Shown: positions 8,978 to 16,579 of the stretch, piece by piece
How positions within the stretch are numbered: the first letter of the stretch is position 1
How the letters are laid out: the number at the start of each line of letters is the position of its first letter
DNA from: a virus
Virus record (IMG/VR): IMGVR_UViG_3300045999_011926
Coordinates: 1 to 22,395 of that record
Strand: one strand, 5' to 3'
Length of the DNA stretch: 22,395 nucleotides
Made by a program: the position numbers and the translations under genes
Notes under the pieces: model-generated
The model's database searches: none
Told to the model about the DNA's origin: nothing
The model's input: only the letters and a program-made list of their open reading frames with translations

Positions 8978-9590
8978 TTGGTGTTAGTAACGCAATTAGT
9001 TCATTTTCTATTTGTTGCGAATATATCTTATCAATTATCTTTATTTTTCTTTTTGACTCATTCAATTCTAATTCGTAGTCATATGCATAAACGATTTTCT
9101 TTGTCGTTTCAATCTTTACAGTATTTCCTGACTTTAGATTTATTGTTTCTATATTGCTTGCTGGTAAACTATTATATGTATCTAGATCAATTTCATATTT
9201 GTTTGTTGTCACTTGTTGAGTAACAGAATCTGTTTTTGTTATTATTTTTTCATAATGATGTATGAGAGTTGAAGCTGTCGCAAAAGAACCATATTTGTTA
9301 ACAATGAATTTCTCAAAATTTGCATAAGATAGAGGCCAATCATATATTGGGTCAACAATATCATTCGCAAATAAAATTAACCAATGCTTATTTGGATTGT
9401 CATAATACTTTGAAGCAAGAATTTCTGGCGTATCACCATCCCTTATATCATAAAGATAATAAATGTATGTGGCGTTTTTGATTGAATCTAATATTTTTGT
9501 GCGAGCTGTTATGTTCGCTACAATTTTTCTTTGATTTTTGCTATCGCTTAAATCGTAAAAATTTAACGGGTAATATTCGAAATATGCCAT
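8970..9590 (-). CDS. 53: Baseplate wedge protein gp53
   Basis: The 206-aa product compares with 196 aa for T4 gp53, the LysM-containing wedge protein that clamps neighbouring wedges around the hub. The characteristic core is present: IYYLYDIRDGDTPEILASKY at about residues 42-61 is the LysM-like segment, followed by NKHWLILFANDIVDPIYDW and LSYANFEKFI. The N-terminus MAYFEYYPLNFYDL is also typical of the family. The gene overlaps the downstream hub gene by 8 bp, and its start overlaps the gp48 stop (TAATG), so all are co-translated. Confidence 0.93.
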   Translation of the reverse strand: MAYFEYYPLNFYDLSDSKNQRKIVANITARTKILDSIKNATYIYYLYDIRDGDTPEILASKYYDNPNKHWLILFANDIVDPIYDWPLSYANFEKFIVNKYGSFATASTLIHHYEKIITKTDSVTQQVTTNKYEIDLDTYNSLPASNIETINLKSGNTVKIETTKKIVYAYDYELELNESKRKIKIIDKIYSQQIENELIALLTPND

Positions 9591-10615
9591 TAGTAACCCT
9601 TGTCTACAGCTTCTCTGGTTATAATATTCAATTCTTTTAGAGACAATCTCATTCGAATTTGAACAGGCATACCATCGGTGAAAGTTGCAAACTGACCTGA
9701 TGATGCATAATCAACCTGAACACTAGTTAATACACATGTCGCCATTCTTGGTATATTTGTGTTTTCTTTAAATCCAGAAGGTGTTTTTCTGAGAAATGTA
9801 ATTTCAAATTCAGATGGCGGAACAAACAAAGTTCCGGCAGCTATGAGTTCGGGTGAAGAATGTCTTCTAAATTGATAAATTATGTTCCAAACAGCATCAG
9901 ATTCTTCGGTGCTTCTTGGAGCAAAAACAAAATCAAAATTAAACGTTCTTAAGTTCGGACTAGAATACAAAACCTCAATTACAGGATTTACAGCAAATCC
10001 TACTATTTGTGCGCCAGTTTTTAGATTCGATACTGATAAAGCTGAACCAGCAATTCTAGCAGCAGGGGCTATACTTGTTCCTCCAGTAGTAGGATCAGTT
10101 CTTCTAAAAGCACCACCAAGAGCGCCAGTAGCCATTGAAGATGCTCCAACAAGACCAGTTGCAGCAAGAGTGGCACCAATTGCACCCGCAGATGAAGTTG
10201 CATTAGTTGCTTTACTAGCTAATGTAGCAGCAGCTGTGCCTGCTATACCCAATGTATCAAGCAAATTTGGAGTCTGATAGTTTTGACTACTATCAAAGAC
10301 TACAGTTTCAGGTACATATAATGCTATTGCAGTTGATGTTCTTTGTGTCTTTCTTGTTAGTCCAAGAGAATTATTTTTTATTTGATCACTTGTTCTAGAG
10401 CCAACAGGGCTACCAGTTGCACCATCTTTTACAATATCGACTTTTCTAGATGTAATGTCTTTACTTGCTGACTGAACAAGCACATTAAAAAGTATAGCAT
10501 GAGACAACGTTTCGATGTCGGTGGGATAGCTATAAGAAGAGAAAGAAAACCCACTTTCTGTTAGTCCTGTTAACGGAGCTACGTCTGCTCTGGCATTCTG
10601 TCTTGTTAGGGTCAT
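9590..10615 (-). CDS. 48: Baseplate tail-tube cap protein gp48
   Basis: The product is 341 aa; T4 gp48 is 364 aa. It binds the hub and forms the first tube-like ring above it. Two landmarks match T4 gp48: FNFDFVFAPRSTEESDAVWNI (T4 has a WDLTPRSTEDL block at the same place) and the C-terminal VQIRMRLSLKELNIITREA (T4 has LEITMREIITLNRA). The middle, about residues 115-175, is an Ala/Gly-rich low-complexity stretch. This is the first gene of the leftward late operon and starts 39 bp from the divergent gp4 gene, behind a CATAAATA motif on the minus strand. Confidence 0.86.
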   Translation of the reverse strand: MTLTRQNARADVAPLTGLTESGFSFSSYSYPTDIETLSHAILFNVLVQSASKDITSRKVDIVKDGATGSPVGSRTSDQIKNNSLGLTRKTQRTSTAIALYVPETVVFDSSQNYQTPNLLDTLGIAGTAAATLASKATNATSSAGAIGATLAATGLVGASSMATGALGGAFRRTDPTTGGTSIAPAARIAGSALSVSNLKTGAQIVGFAVNPVIEVLYSSPNLRTFNFDFVFAPRSTEESDAVWNIIYQFRRHSSPELIAAGTLFVPPSEFEITFLRKTPSGFKENTNIPRMATCVLTSVQVDYASSGQFATFTDGMPVQIRMRLSLKELNIITREAVDKGY

Positions 10616-10622
10616 CTAAATA
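10615..10622 (+). promoter_or_regulatory. Late-promoter-like motif for the gp4-gp29 operon
   Basis: The plus strand reads TCTAAATA, 7 of 8 with TATAAATA, 32 nt upstream of the gp4 ATG at 10655. It overlaps the gp48 start codon. With the opposite motif at 10650-10657 it would form a compact divergent late promoter pair. Confidence 0.55.
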
Positions 10623-10649
10623 ACTCTTGAATGTTTTAACTTTTGCTAG

Positions 10650-10657
10650 TATTTATG
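10650..10657 (-). promoter_or_regulatory. Late-promoter-like motif for the gp48 operon
   Basis: The minus strand reads CATAAATA, 7 of 8 with the T4 late consensus TATAAATA, ending 34 nt upstream of the gp48 ATG at 10615. That leaves room for a start site near 10640 and a leader. The motif overlaps the gp4 start codon on the other strand. Function is inferred from match and position. Confidence 0.6.
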
Positions 10658-11089
10658 TCATATAAAGGTAGATTCATCCCGACAAACGCACACAAATATC
10701 AAGGAGATCCTACACTGATAATTTATCGTAGTTTGTGGGAGAAGAGGGTTATGTTTTTTTTAGACACAAACCCCTCTATAATAAAATGGTCGTCTGAAGA
10801 AATAGTTATACCTTATTTTTCACCAATCGATAGAAAAGTTCATAGATATTTTCCAGACTTTTATGTCAAATCAAGAGATAGGAATGGAAATATTAGAGAA
10901 ATGATATGGGAAATAAAACCCAAGAAACAATCAATTCAACCACAAAAAAGATCTAGAATAACGCAAAAATACATATCTGAAGTTGTAACATGGGGTGTCA
11001 ATGAGGCTAAATGGAAAGCTGCAACAGAATACTGTCTCGATAGAAATTGGGAATTCAAAGTCCTTACAGAAGAAGATTTGTTTAGTTAG
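10655..11089 (+). CDS. 4: Head completion protein gp4
   Basis: I choose the ATG at 10655 (MSYKGRFIP); the in-frame TTG at 10643 would add only four residues. The 144-aa product is near T4 gp4 (150 aa), which finishes filled heads before tail joining and has an endonuclease-like fold. Visible motifs are YQGDPTLIIYRSLWEKR, then IKWSSEEIVIPY, RKVHRYFPDFYVK and IWEIKPKKQ. The E...PDF...EIKPK arrangement is that of a TnsA-like/PD-(D/E)XK nuclease core: E51/E52 region, D76 and E95-x-K97 by my count. It opens the rightward operon and is divergent from gp48. Confidence 0.9.
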   Translation: MSYKGRFIPTNAHKYQGDPTLIIYRSLWEKRVMFFLDTNPSIIKWSSEEIVIPYFSPIDRKVHRYFPDFYVKSRDRNGNIREMIWEIKPKKQSIQPQKRSRITQKYISEVVTWGVNEAKWKAATEYCLDRNWEFKVLTEEDLFS

Positions 11090-11107
11090 ACTGAAATAAA
11101 TATATAC

Positions 11108-11698
11108 ATGCCTATTATAGATAAATTACAAAAAGAATTAGAAAGACAGAATCTAGCGAGTAGAAATAAAGCTAGACAATGGATTAAAGATAAAGTTAAG
11201 GACCTTCAAGGCCTTAATAGACAAACTTTGCTACAAGATAGAGGCCGTAAACAAACAACGTTTGATTTAGGTGGAATGTATTTTTTTGTATATAATCCAA
11301 AGCTTAGAAATGATTTACCATTCTATGATATATTTCCTCTAGTAATACCAATAGAGACATATTCAGACGGATTTTTAGGACTAAACTTACATTATTTGGC
11401 ACCCGTTCCAAGAGCTAAGTTGCTTGATCAATTAAGTGAATTCTCTACGAATAACAAATATGATGAAAAGACAAGAATTGCAGTATCATATCAAATGCTA
11501 AATGGATTGACAAAACTAGAAGCTTTTAGACCTTGTTTAAAAAGATACTTGACACAAAACATAAGATCTAAATTTTTGCGTATAGATGCTAGTGAATGGG
11601 ATATAGCTATATTTTTGCCTGTTGAAAGTTTTATTGGAGAAACAAAACAAAAAGTATTTGCAAATTCCAGAAAGAAGTTAAATGAGCAGCGTAAATGA
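11108..11698 (+). CDS. Conserved T4-like phage protein of unknown function, 196 aa
   Basis: The protein is basic at both ends (N-terminal coiled-coil-like QKELERQNLASRNKARQWIK, C-terminal KVFANSRKKLNEQRK). Its compact core reads GMYFFVYNPKLRNDLPFYD, FPLVIPIETYSDGFLGLNLH and YLAPVPRAKLLDQL. I recognise this as a family common in marine T4-like phages beside gp4, but cannot attach a tested function. In T4 gene 2 (DNA-end protector) neighbours gene 4, so a gp2-type role is one possibility that I could not verify. The stop overlaps the gp54 start by 17 bp, indicating translational coupling. Confidence 0.75.
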   Translation: MPIIDKLQKELERQNLASRNKARQWIKDKVKDLQGLNRQTLLQDRGRKQTTFDLGGMYFFVYNPKLRNDLPFYDIFPLVIPIETYSDGFLGLNLHYLAPVPRAKLLDQLSEFSTNNKYDEKTRIAVSYQMLNGLTKLEAFRPCLKRYLTQNIRSKFLRIDASEWDIAIFLPVESFIGETKQKVFANSRKKLNEQRK

Positions 11699-12392
11699 TT
11701 TTCTAACTAGTATTAGTAAATATACCGATTTTGCTAGATCTAGTAGATTTTTAGTAAAATTTTCAAGTCCTCCTCCAGGTAATGGAGATCTGTCTTTATT
11801 GCAATATCGTTGTACTGATGCTGAACTTCCTGGAAGAAGTTTAGCAACTTTTGATCATAGAACTTATGGTCTATTTCAGAAATATCCAACACAAACAACA
11901 TTCAATGAACTTAACTTGACTTTTCTATCTTCGGGTAATAAAAAAGGTCAGTCTGAGACAGGATTTGCTGAAAAAAGAATTTTTGAAGATTGGTTGGACT
12001 ATATTAATCCAACAGAAAATAACGCAACAAACAATGCATCAAATGTTCTCTACAATTTCAGATATAAAAAACAATATGTCAGAGACATAGAAATAACACA
12101 CTTTGATGTTGATGATAAAGAAAGTTATGTGGTTAAATTTATAGAATGTTTTCCTATATCAATAAATCAAGTGTCATTAAGTTGGCAAAATGAAGACGTT
12201 GCTAGATTTATGGTTGTTTTCTCTTATACTAGATGGCAAAGAGAATCTAATCCACTAAACTTGAGTTCATCAGATAGAGATTCGGGTCAAATACGACCTC
12301 CAGTAACGGAAACAGTTTCTAACAACGACGAATCTTCATTGTTTGATAAAGTAGTTAGTTTATTTTCTAGAAATCCAAATAGAGAAAATTAA
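11682..12392 (+). CDS. 54: Baseplate-tail tube initiator gp54
   Basis: The product is 236 aa; T4 gp54 is 320 aa. gp54 sits on gp48 and templates gp19 tube polymerisation. The tube-protein fold is visible: SRFLVKFSSPP, then CTDAELPGRSLATFDHRTYG, FNELNLTFLSSG, a helix (KRIFEDWLDYIN), and the closing strands (VVKFIECFPISINQVSLSW, ARFMVVFSYTRW). The FIECFPISINQ segment matches T4 gp54's GCIPISVS region in kind and position. The C-terminal ~40 residues are Ser/Asn-rich and probably flexible. A gp19-like tube protein is the main alternative, but gp19 is shorter and lies elsewhere in T4-like genomes. Confidence 0.82.
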   Translation: MSSVNDFLTSISKYTDFARSSRFLVKFSSPPPGNGDLSLLQYRCTDAELPGRSLATFDHRTYGLFQKYPTQTTFNELNLTFLSSGNKKGQSETGFAEKRIFEDWLDYINPTENNATNNASNVLYNFRYKKQYVRDIEITHFDVDDKESYVVKFIECFPISINQVSLSWQNEDVARFMVVFSYTRWQRESNPLNLSSSDRDSGQIRPPVTETVSNNDESSLFDKVVSLFSRNPNREN

Positions 12393-12404
12393 AGGAATAT
12401 TATC

Positions 12405-13151
12405 ATGAATTTACCTAAAATTGAATTACCAACATATGAAGTCGAACTACCATGTTCTGGTAAAAAGATTAATTTTAGACCATTTTTGGTAAAAGAACAA
12501 AAGATACTATTAATGGCACTAGAATCAAAGAATGAAGAAGATGTTATTCGTGCAATAAAACAAATAATCAAAAATTGTGTTGTTGATGCAAATTATAATG
12601 TAGATGAAATATCTTCAATTGATCTAGAATACTTTTTCATGCATTTGCGTGCGAGATCTATTGGAGAAAAACTTCAACTATCATTTACATGCAAAAATAC
12701 CGTAAATGATGAGGAATGTAATCATCTAATGAAGTTCGAACACGATATTTTGTCTGTTTCTGTACAAAGAAATCCAGAACATGACAAAACAATATTTTTT
12801 AGCAAAAATGTTGGTGTCGTTATGAAGTATCCATCAATCAAAATGGCTGAAGATTTGATTTTGAAGACCAAGGCAAAATCAAAATCATCATCAGATGTAG
12901 ATGTAGCATTAGACATCATAATCGAGTGCATAGACTACATTTTTGATGGAGAAACAATCTACTACACCAAAGAAATGAATAAAGATGAAGTGAGAGAATA
13001 TATTGACAATATTCCAAAAGTTAGTTTAGACAAGATTGAAAAATTCTTTGACACTATGCCCACTCTAAACTCTTTTGCAGAACATAAATGTGGAAAATGC
13101 GGATTTGAACATAAAATTAAAATGGACGGTATCTCAAATTTTTTCGTATAA
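12405..13151 (+). CDS. 26: gp26-like baseplate hub assembly protein / tail assembly chaperone
   Basis: The product is 248 aa; T4 gp26 is 208 aa. AAGGA lies 8-9 nt before the ATG. The N-terminus (MNLPKIELPTYEVELPCSGK, then INFRPFLVKEQKILLMALE) is the T4 baseplate gp26-family signature. Two Cys pairs, C96/C105 and C229/C232 (CGKC), look like a split zinc ribbon closing near the C-terminus. The last codons run through AAATTTT (13136-13142), a canonical X-XXY-YYZ slippery heptamer read as A AAT TTT in this frame. A -1 slip would skip the stop at 13149 and add 66 residues of gp51-like sequence. The gene precedes the tape measure, the usual place of frameshifted tail assembly chaperones. Confidence 0.9.
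   Translation: MNLPKIELPTYEVELPCSGKKINFRPFLVKEQKILLMALESKNEEDVIRAIKQIIKNCVVDANYNVDEISSIDLEYFFMHLRARSIGEKLQLSFTCKNTVNDEECNHLMKFEHDILSVSVQRNPEHDKTIFFSKNVGVVMKYPSIKMAEDLILKTKAKSKSSSDVDVALDIIIECIDYIFDGETIYYTKEMNKDEVREYIDNIPKVSLDKIEKFFDTMPTLNSFAEHKCGKCGFEHKIKMDGISNFFV
13136..13142 (+). promoter_or_regulatory. Putative -1 ribosomal frameshift site (AAATTTT)
   Basis: The heptamer A AAT TTT is in register with the gp26 frame, so both P- and A-site tRNAs can re-pair as AAA TTT after a one-base slip back. The -1 frame is then open to 13342. A weak TTGGT/ACCAA pairing (13155-13159 with 13187-13191) lies 12 nt downstream; I see no strong stimulatory stem. A slip gives a 312-aa fusion. Confidence 0.68.
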
Positions 13152-13342
13152 GCCTTGGTCATGAAAGTTTAGCGAATTATTATAGTACCAATTTTTCAAT
13201 GATGCAACATCACAAATATAGTTTAAGTGATCTAGAAAATATGATACCGTGGGAAAGAGATGTGTACATCGTCATGCTAATTCAATACATTGAAAGAGAA
13301 AACGAACGAATAAAGCAACAAATGATAACAAAGAGAAGATAA
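13142..13342 (+). CDS. 51: gp51-like domain in the -1 frame after gp26
   Basis: This is the -1 frame after the slippery site, 66 codons plus TAA: FRISLGHESLANYYSTNF, then HHKYSLSDLENMIPWERDVY, then VMLIQYIERENERIK. The block HHKYSL...PWERDxY...IEEEN resembles gp51/C-terminal tail-assembly-chaperone proteins of T4-like phages. The protein-like sequence LGHESLANYY begins before the first ATG of the frame (13199), so a stand-alone start there would yield only 47 aa and lose conserved-looking sequence. That argues for expression as a gp26-gp51 fusion. Both routes could operate. The stop is 1 bp before the tape-measure ATG. Confidence 0.78.
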   Translation, partial: FRISLGHESLANYYSTNFSMMQHHKYSLSDLENMIPWERDVYIVMLIQYIERENERIKQQMITKRR

Positions 13343-13343
13343 A

Positions 13344-15563
13344 ATGAATAAAACTATCAAAAAGCTTGGAAATAAAAGTTTCGGTTTTGATCCTTCAGCT
13401 TTTGGTAAGGGATTATGGAAAGAAGTTACTTCATCGGGTAAACTAGGTAAAGTAGCAAAAAAAGAAATCCAAAAGATACTAAATGATCCCAACACTCAAG
13501 AAATTGATGGTGTAGTTTATGCATTTGATTCTTCGGCTTTTGGTAAAGGTGTGTGGAAAGAAGTTACCTCATCGGGTAAACTTGGTAAAGTAGCAAAAAA
13601 AGAAATTCAAGAAAAACTTGGCGGATCAACTGCTGAAGTTGCACAAGTCGAAAGTCCAACAATACCCGAACCTATAACAAATACTAAAAAAATATCGGAA
13701 AAAATTAGTGAAACTACACCTAAACCAGAAAGATTAAAGTCGTATAGATCTCTATTGTCTGATCCTAATGAAACAGTAAAATCGGCAACATTTAAATCAA
13801 TACGTCAAAATCTACGCCCAGAAATGATTGTAAAAAATCTTTTTGGCGACACATTAGGAATGATGACAGCAAAAGCGTTAAAAGTTTCTCCAGAGCGCAT
13901 GGGTGCGATTACAGGTGGATTTGATGATATCTATACACGCAAAAGAAAGATAAAAAAGAAATATCAAAATGCAAATCAACCTCAAGCATTGATTGATTCA
14001 TCAATCGATACTGAAAACTCACAAGCAATACTTGAATCAGTAAACGATAAACCTACAAAATCTAACAAAAAAAGAGATAATATCACATTAGTAAGATTTG
14101 CTGACTCATCTAAGTCAGCTAAAGATCTTGAAAAAGTTGCAAAATATGCAGAGAGCGAACAAAAAAGAAGAGATCTAGAAGAAAACTTCAAAAATCTTCC
14201 TCAAAAACAAGAATTGCCCTCATCACCACAATCTACCACAACAGCTACAAGTACGAATGATGAAGGTAAAGGTGGTCTTTCAGATATTATCTCATCAATG
14301 TTTAGCGGTCTCTTAGGTGGGCCTGGTGCAGGTGGTCTTGCAGGATTTGGTAAAAAACTATTACGCATAATAGGTAAAGCTTTTATAGGTTTAGCAAAAA
14401 AGCTTCCTATTATAGGTCCAGTTATTATTGCTGCCATGGGACTAAAAGATGCTTATGATGAATTTATGGGCGGAGGTGATTTTAGCGACGCTGTTGGTGC
14501 ATTCTTTGAATCTGTTGCTGATAGCTTGACGTTCGGTCTAGCATCAACTCTTGCAGGCGAAGGTGGAATAAAAAAATACGTCTCAGGTATGGTTGATGGT
14601 GCTAAAGATTTCTTTCAAGATGCAATTGACACCATAAAAGATAAAATACAAGACCTGATAAACATACCAAAAATGATGTTGAATAAAGTGAAAGATGTGA
14701 TTGGAGATATTCTTGAGAGTATTGGAGGTATATCTTTTACAATTCCAGAATATACAATCTTACCTGGAGTGAAAGTTGGTCCATTTAAAATTGCACCATT
14801 CTCTAGTCTTGCGGAATCTGGAAAATCATTAAAAGAATCTGCTGCGGCAAGTGTAGCCGAAATAGCAGCTAAAGAACAAAAAGAACAACAAGATAGATCT
14901 GAAAGAGATGCGAAAAAACAAGAAGATAGATCTGAAAGAGATGCCGCAAAAGGAAGAATACCTTCAGCTATTCAACAACCTGAGCCTGGAACGACAGCTA
15001 TACCTCAAACGCCTGCTGATAGAAACATGCCAAGACAAACACCAGCAGGTGAACCAATACCACTATATTCTGAAAGAACTAAAATAAAAGAATCAGACAA
15101 TCCATTAGAAAAGAATGCTGAATCTACACAAGACCTTGCAAAAAGAACTGGTCCTGCAGTGGGATATTCTAAAGAAGACATAGAGAAACAAAATATACAA
15201 GAACTTAATAGACAACAGTTATACAATAGTTCTGGTGATCCTATTGATGAACAAGGTAACATCATTGATATGAATGATGTAGAAGCAATGAAAAAACATC
15301 AACTAAGATCACAATCATCTAAAGTGCAACCAATACCAGAGAAAAGAAATACTGGAGAAATAATAAATCAAAGTGCGTCTCAACTAGCAGCAACAAAACA
15401 AGAAACTTCAGCACCAGCTGCTGTATCTCCAGTTATTAACAACATAACCAACAATAACACTACGGCAATTCAAAAATCAAATGATAGAGTCGCTTCAGTA
15501 AGAAATGAAGATGATACTTTCCAACGTCTACTAAACATGCAAAATTCTATTGCGATTGCATAA
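13344..15563 (+). CDS. 29: Tape measure protein, gp29-type
   Basis: The product is 739 aa; T4 gp29, which sets tube length and links to the hub, is 590 aa. No strict T4 identity is visible, but length, composition and position fit: directly after the chaperone pair and last in the tail operon. Residues 15-43 and 61-89 are a near-perfect tandem duplication (AFGKGxWKEVTSSGKLGKVA). Residues about 311-366 form a Gly-rich, hydrophobic segment (SGLLGGPGAGGLAGFG, then LPIIGPVIIAAMGL) like the membrane-inserting part of tape measures. A charged repeat, QDRSERDAKKQEDRSERDA, follows near residue 520, and the C-terminal third is Gln/Pro/Ser-rich. Ends at the convergent terminator. Confidence 0.78.
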   Translation: MNKTIKKLGNKSFGFDPSAFGKGLWKEVTSSGKLGKVAKKEIQKILNDPNTQEIDGVVYAFDSSAFGKGVWKEVTSSGKLGKVAKKEIQEKLGGSTAEVAQVESPTIPEPITNTKKISEKISETTPKPERLKSYRSLLSDPNETVKSATFKSIRQNLRPEMIVKNLFGDTLGMMTAKALKVSPERMGAITGGFDDIYTRKRKIKKKYQNANQPQALIDSSIDTENSQAILESVNDKPTKSNKKRDNITLVRFADSSKSAKDLEKVAKYAESEQKRRDLEENFKNLPQKQELPSSPQSTTTATSTNDEGKGGLSDIISSMFSGLLGGPGAGGLAGFGKKLLRIIGKAFIGLAKKLPIIGPVIIAAMGLKDAYDEFMGGGDFSDAVGAFFESVADSLTFGLASTLAGEGGIKKYVSGMVDGAKDFFQDAIDTIKDKIQDLINIPKMMLNKVKDVIGDILESIGGISFTIPEYTILPGVKVGPFKIAPFSSLAESGKSLKESAAASVAEIAAKEQKEQQDRSERDAKKQEDRSERDAAKGRIPSAIQQPEPGTTAIPQTPADRNMPRQTPAGEPIPLYSERTKIKESDNPLEKNAESTQDLAKRTGPAVGYSKEDIEKQNIQELNRQQLYNSSGDPIDEQGNIIDMNDVEAMKKHQLRSQSSKVQPIPEKRNTGEIINQSASQLAATKQETSAPAAVSPVINNITNNNTTAIQKSNDRVASVRNEDDTFQRLLNMQNSIAIA

Positions 15564-15565
15564 AA

Positions 15566-15592
15566 AAAGAGGGGAGTGAAGCTCCCCTCTTT
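15566..15592 (-). terminator. Intrinsic terminator between gp29 and gp32
   Basis: A perfect 11-bp stem (AAAGAGGGGAG / CTCCCCTCTTT) encloses a 5-nt loop. On the minus strand the stem runs straight into seven T residues, so it is a strong terminator for gp32. On the plus strand only three T residues follow, so it is weaker for gp29, but it may serve both convergent transcripts. Confidence 0.9.
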
Positions 15593-15602
15593 CAATATTA
15601 GC

Positions 15603-16481
15603 TCAGTCGTCGCGAGCCAACTTCTCAAACAACTTCATGTCATCATCGTCTTCATCGTCAGACCAAGGAGCAGTTTCCTTTGATGCTGGCTTTTCATCAG
15701 ATGCCTTGCTCTTCGAAGCAGCTGGTGCTCCATCAAGACCAAGAACACGATTTAGTTTGGTCTTTAGCTCATCATAGCTCTTGAAGTGTTTTGGATCGAG
15801 GAAATCCTTAAGTGAATACTCAGACTTCCAAAGCTTCTCCAACTTAGCATCATCACCATCATAAAGTGCAGAAGGCTTGTCGAACTCAGACTTATCATAG
15901 TTCGGATAACCCTCAAACTTACGAATCTTTAGCTTGAAGTTAGCGCCAGCCCAAAAATCAAATGGATTGACAGCCTTCTCGTCTTCGAACTGTGGATTCA
16001 TTGCTTCAGTGATCTTATCAAAGATCTTCTTGCCATACTTGAACAAAAAGACCTTACCCTCATTGTCAGGATTCTTTGGATCGCTAACAACAAGAATGTT
16101 GGAAATGTACTTCATGCGACGCTTCTGCTTGCGAGCAATTTCCTTGTTAGCTTCGATTCCTGAGTTCCAAAGAATTGAATTGTACTCAGAAGCAGGATCT
16201 TTCTGACCAATAGTAGTCAGAGAGTTCTCAATATACCAGCCACCAGGTCCTTGAAATCCATGATCAAAGATACGAACCCAAGGAAGAGCTTCATCACCAT
16301 CTACAGCAGGAGCTGCAAGGAAACGAATTGTGGCAAAGCCGTTACCAGCCTTATCAAGTTCAGGCTTCCAGAACCGTGTATCTTCCGATGAATTAGTTGC
16401 GGGTGTATTGAGCTTTTCTAGCTCGCGTGCCAGCTTATCGATAGAGCCGCTGGACTTCTTTAGTGATGCAAATGTAGACAT
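15603..16481 (-). CDS. 32: Single-stranded DNA-binding protein gp32
   Basis: The product is 292 aa; T4 gp32 is 301 aa. It coats ssDNA during replication, recombination and repair. The N-terminal basic segment (FASLKKSSGSIDKLARELEK), the core (KQKRRMKYISNILVVSDP, then GKVFLFKYGKKIFDK and FDFWAGANFKLKIRKFEGY) and the acidic tail (SDDEDDDDMKLFEKLARDD) match the family layout. There is no cysteine at all, so the T4 His-Cys3 zinc finger is lost; DPASEYNSILWNSG occupies its place. AAAGGA precedes the ATG. Codon choice is visibly richer in G/C than in the tail genes, as expected for an abundant protein. Confidence 0.96.
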   Translation of the reverse strand: MSTFASLKKSSGSIDKLARELEKLNTPATNSSEDTRFWKPELDKAGNGFATIRFLAAPAVDGDEALPWVRIFDHGFQGPGGWYIENSLTTIGQKDPASEYNSILWNSGIEANKEIARKQKRRMKYISNILVVSDPKNPDNEGKVFLFKYGKKIFDKITEAMNPQFEDEKAVNPFDFWAGANFKLKIRKFEGYPNYDKSEFDKPSALYDGDDAKLEKLWKSEYSLKDFLDPKHFKSYDELKTKLNRVLGLDGAPAASKSKASDEKPASKETAPWSDDEDDDDMKLFEKLARDD

Positions 16482-16549
16482 TGTATTTCCTTTCGTATGC
16501 GTTGTATATTTCGTATTACATCTTGTTCACATGATGCATAATAACCAAC

Positions 16550-16579
16550 ATTATATATCATGCGTTGATTTGAAGTCAA
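16550..16579 (-). promoter_or_regulatory. Sigma70-type promoter of gp32
   Basis: The minus strand has TTGACT (16574-16579), an 18-bp spacer, and TATAAT (16550-16555). The -35 box overlaps the gp59 stop codon, so gp32 can be expressed independently of the upstream operon. The leader to the ATG is about 60 nt. Confidence 0.8.

Noticed and set aside
9882-10277. 131-codon plus-strand frame inside gp48
   Set aside because: It is antisense to the Ala/Gly-rich part of gp48, whose low complexity keeps the opposite frame open; no start signals.
11095-11102. AATAAATA as a late promoter for the 196-aa gene
   Set aside because: It is only 6 nt from the ATG, so a start site would fall inside the gene.
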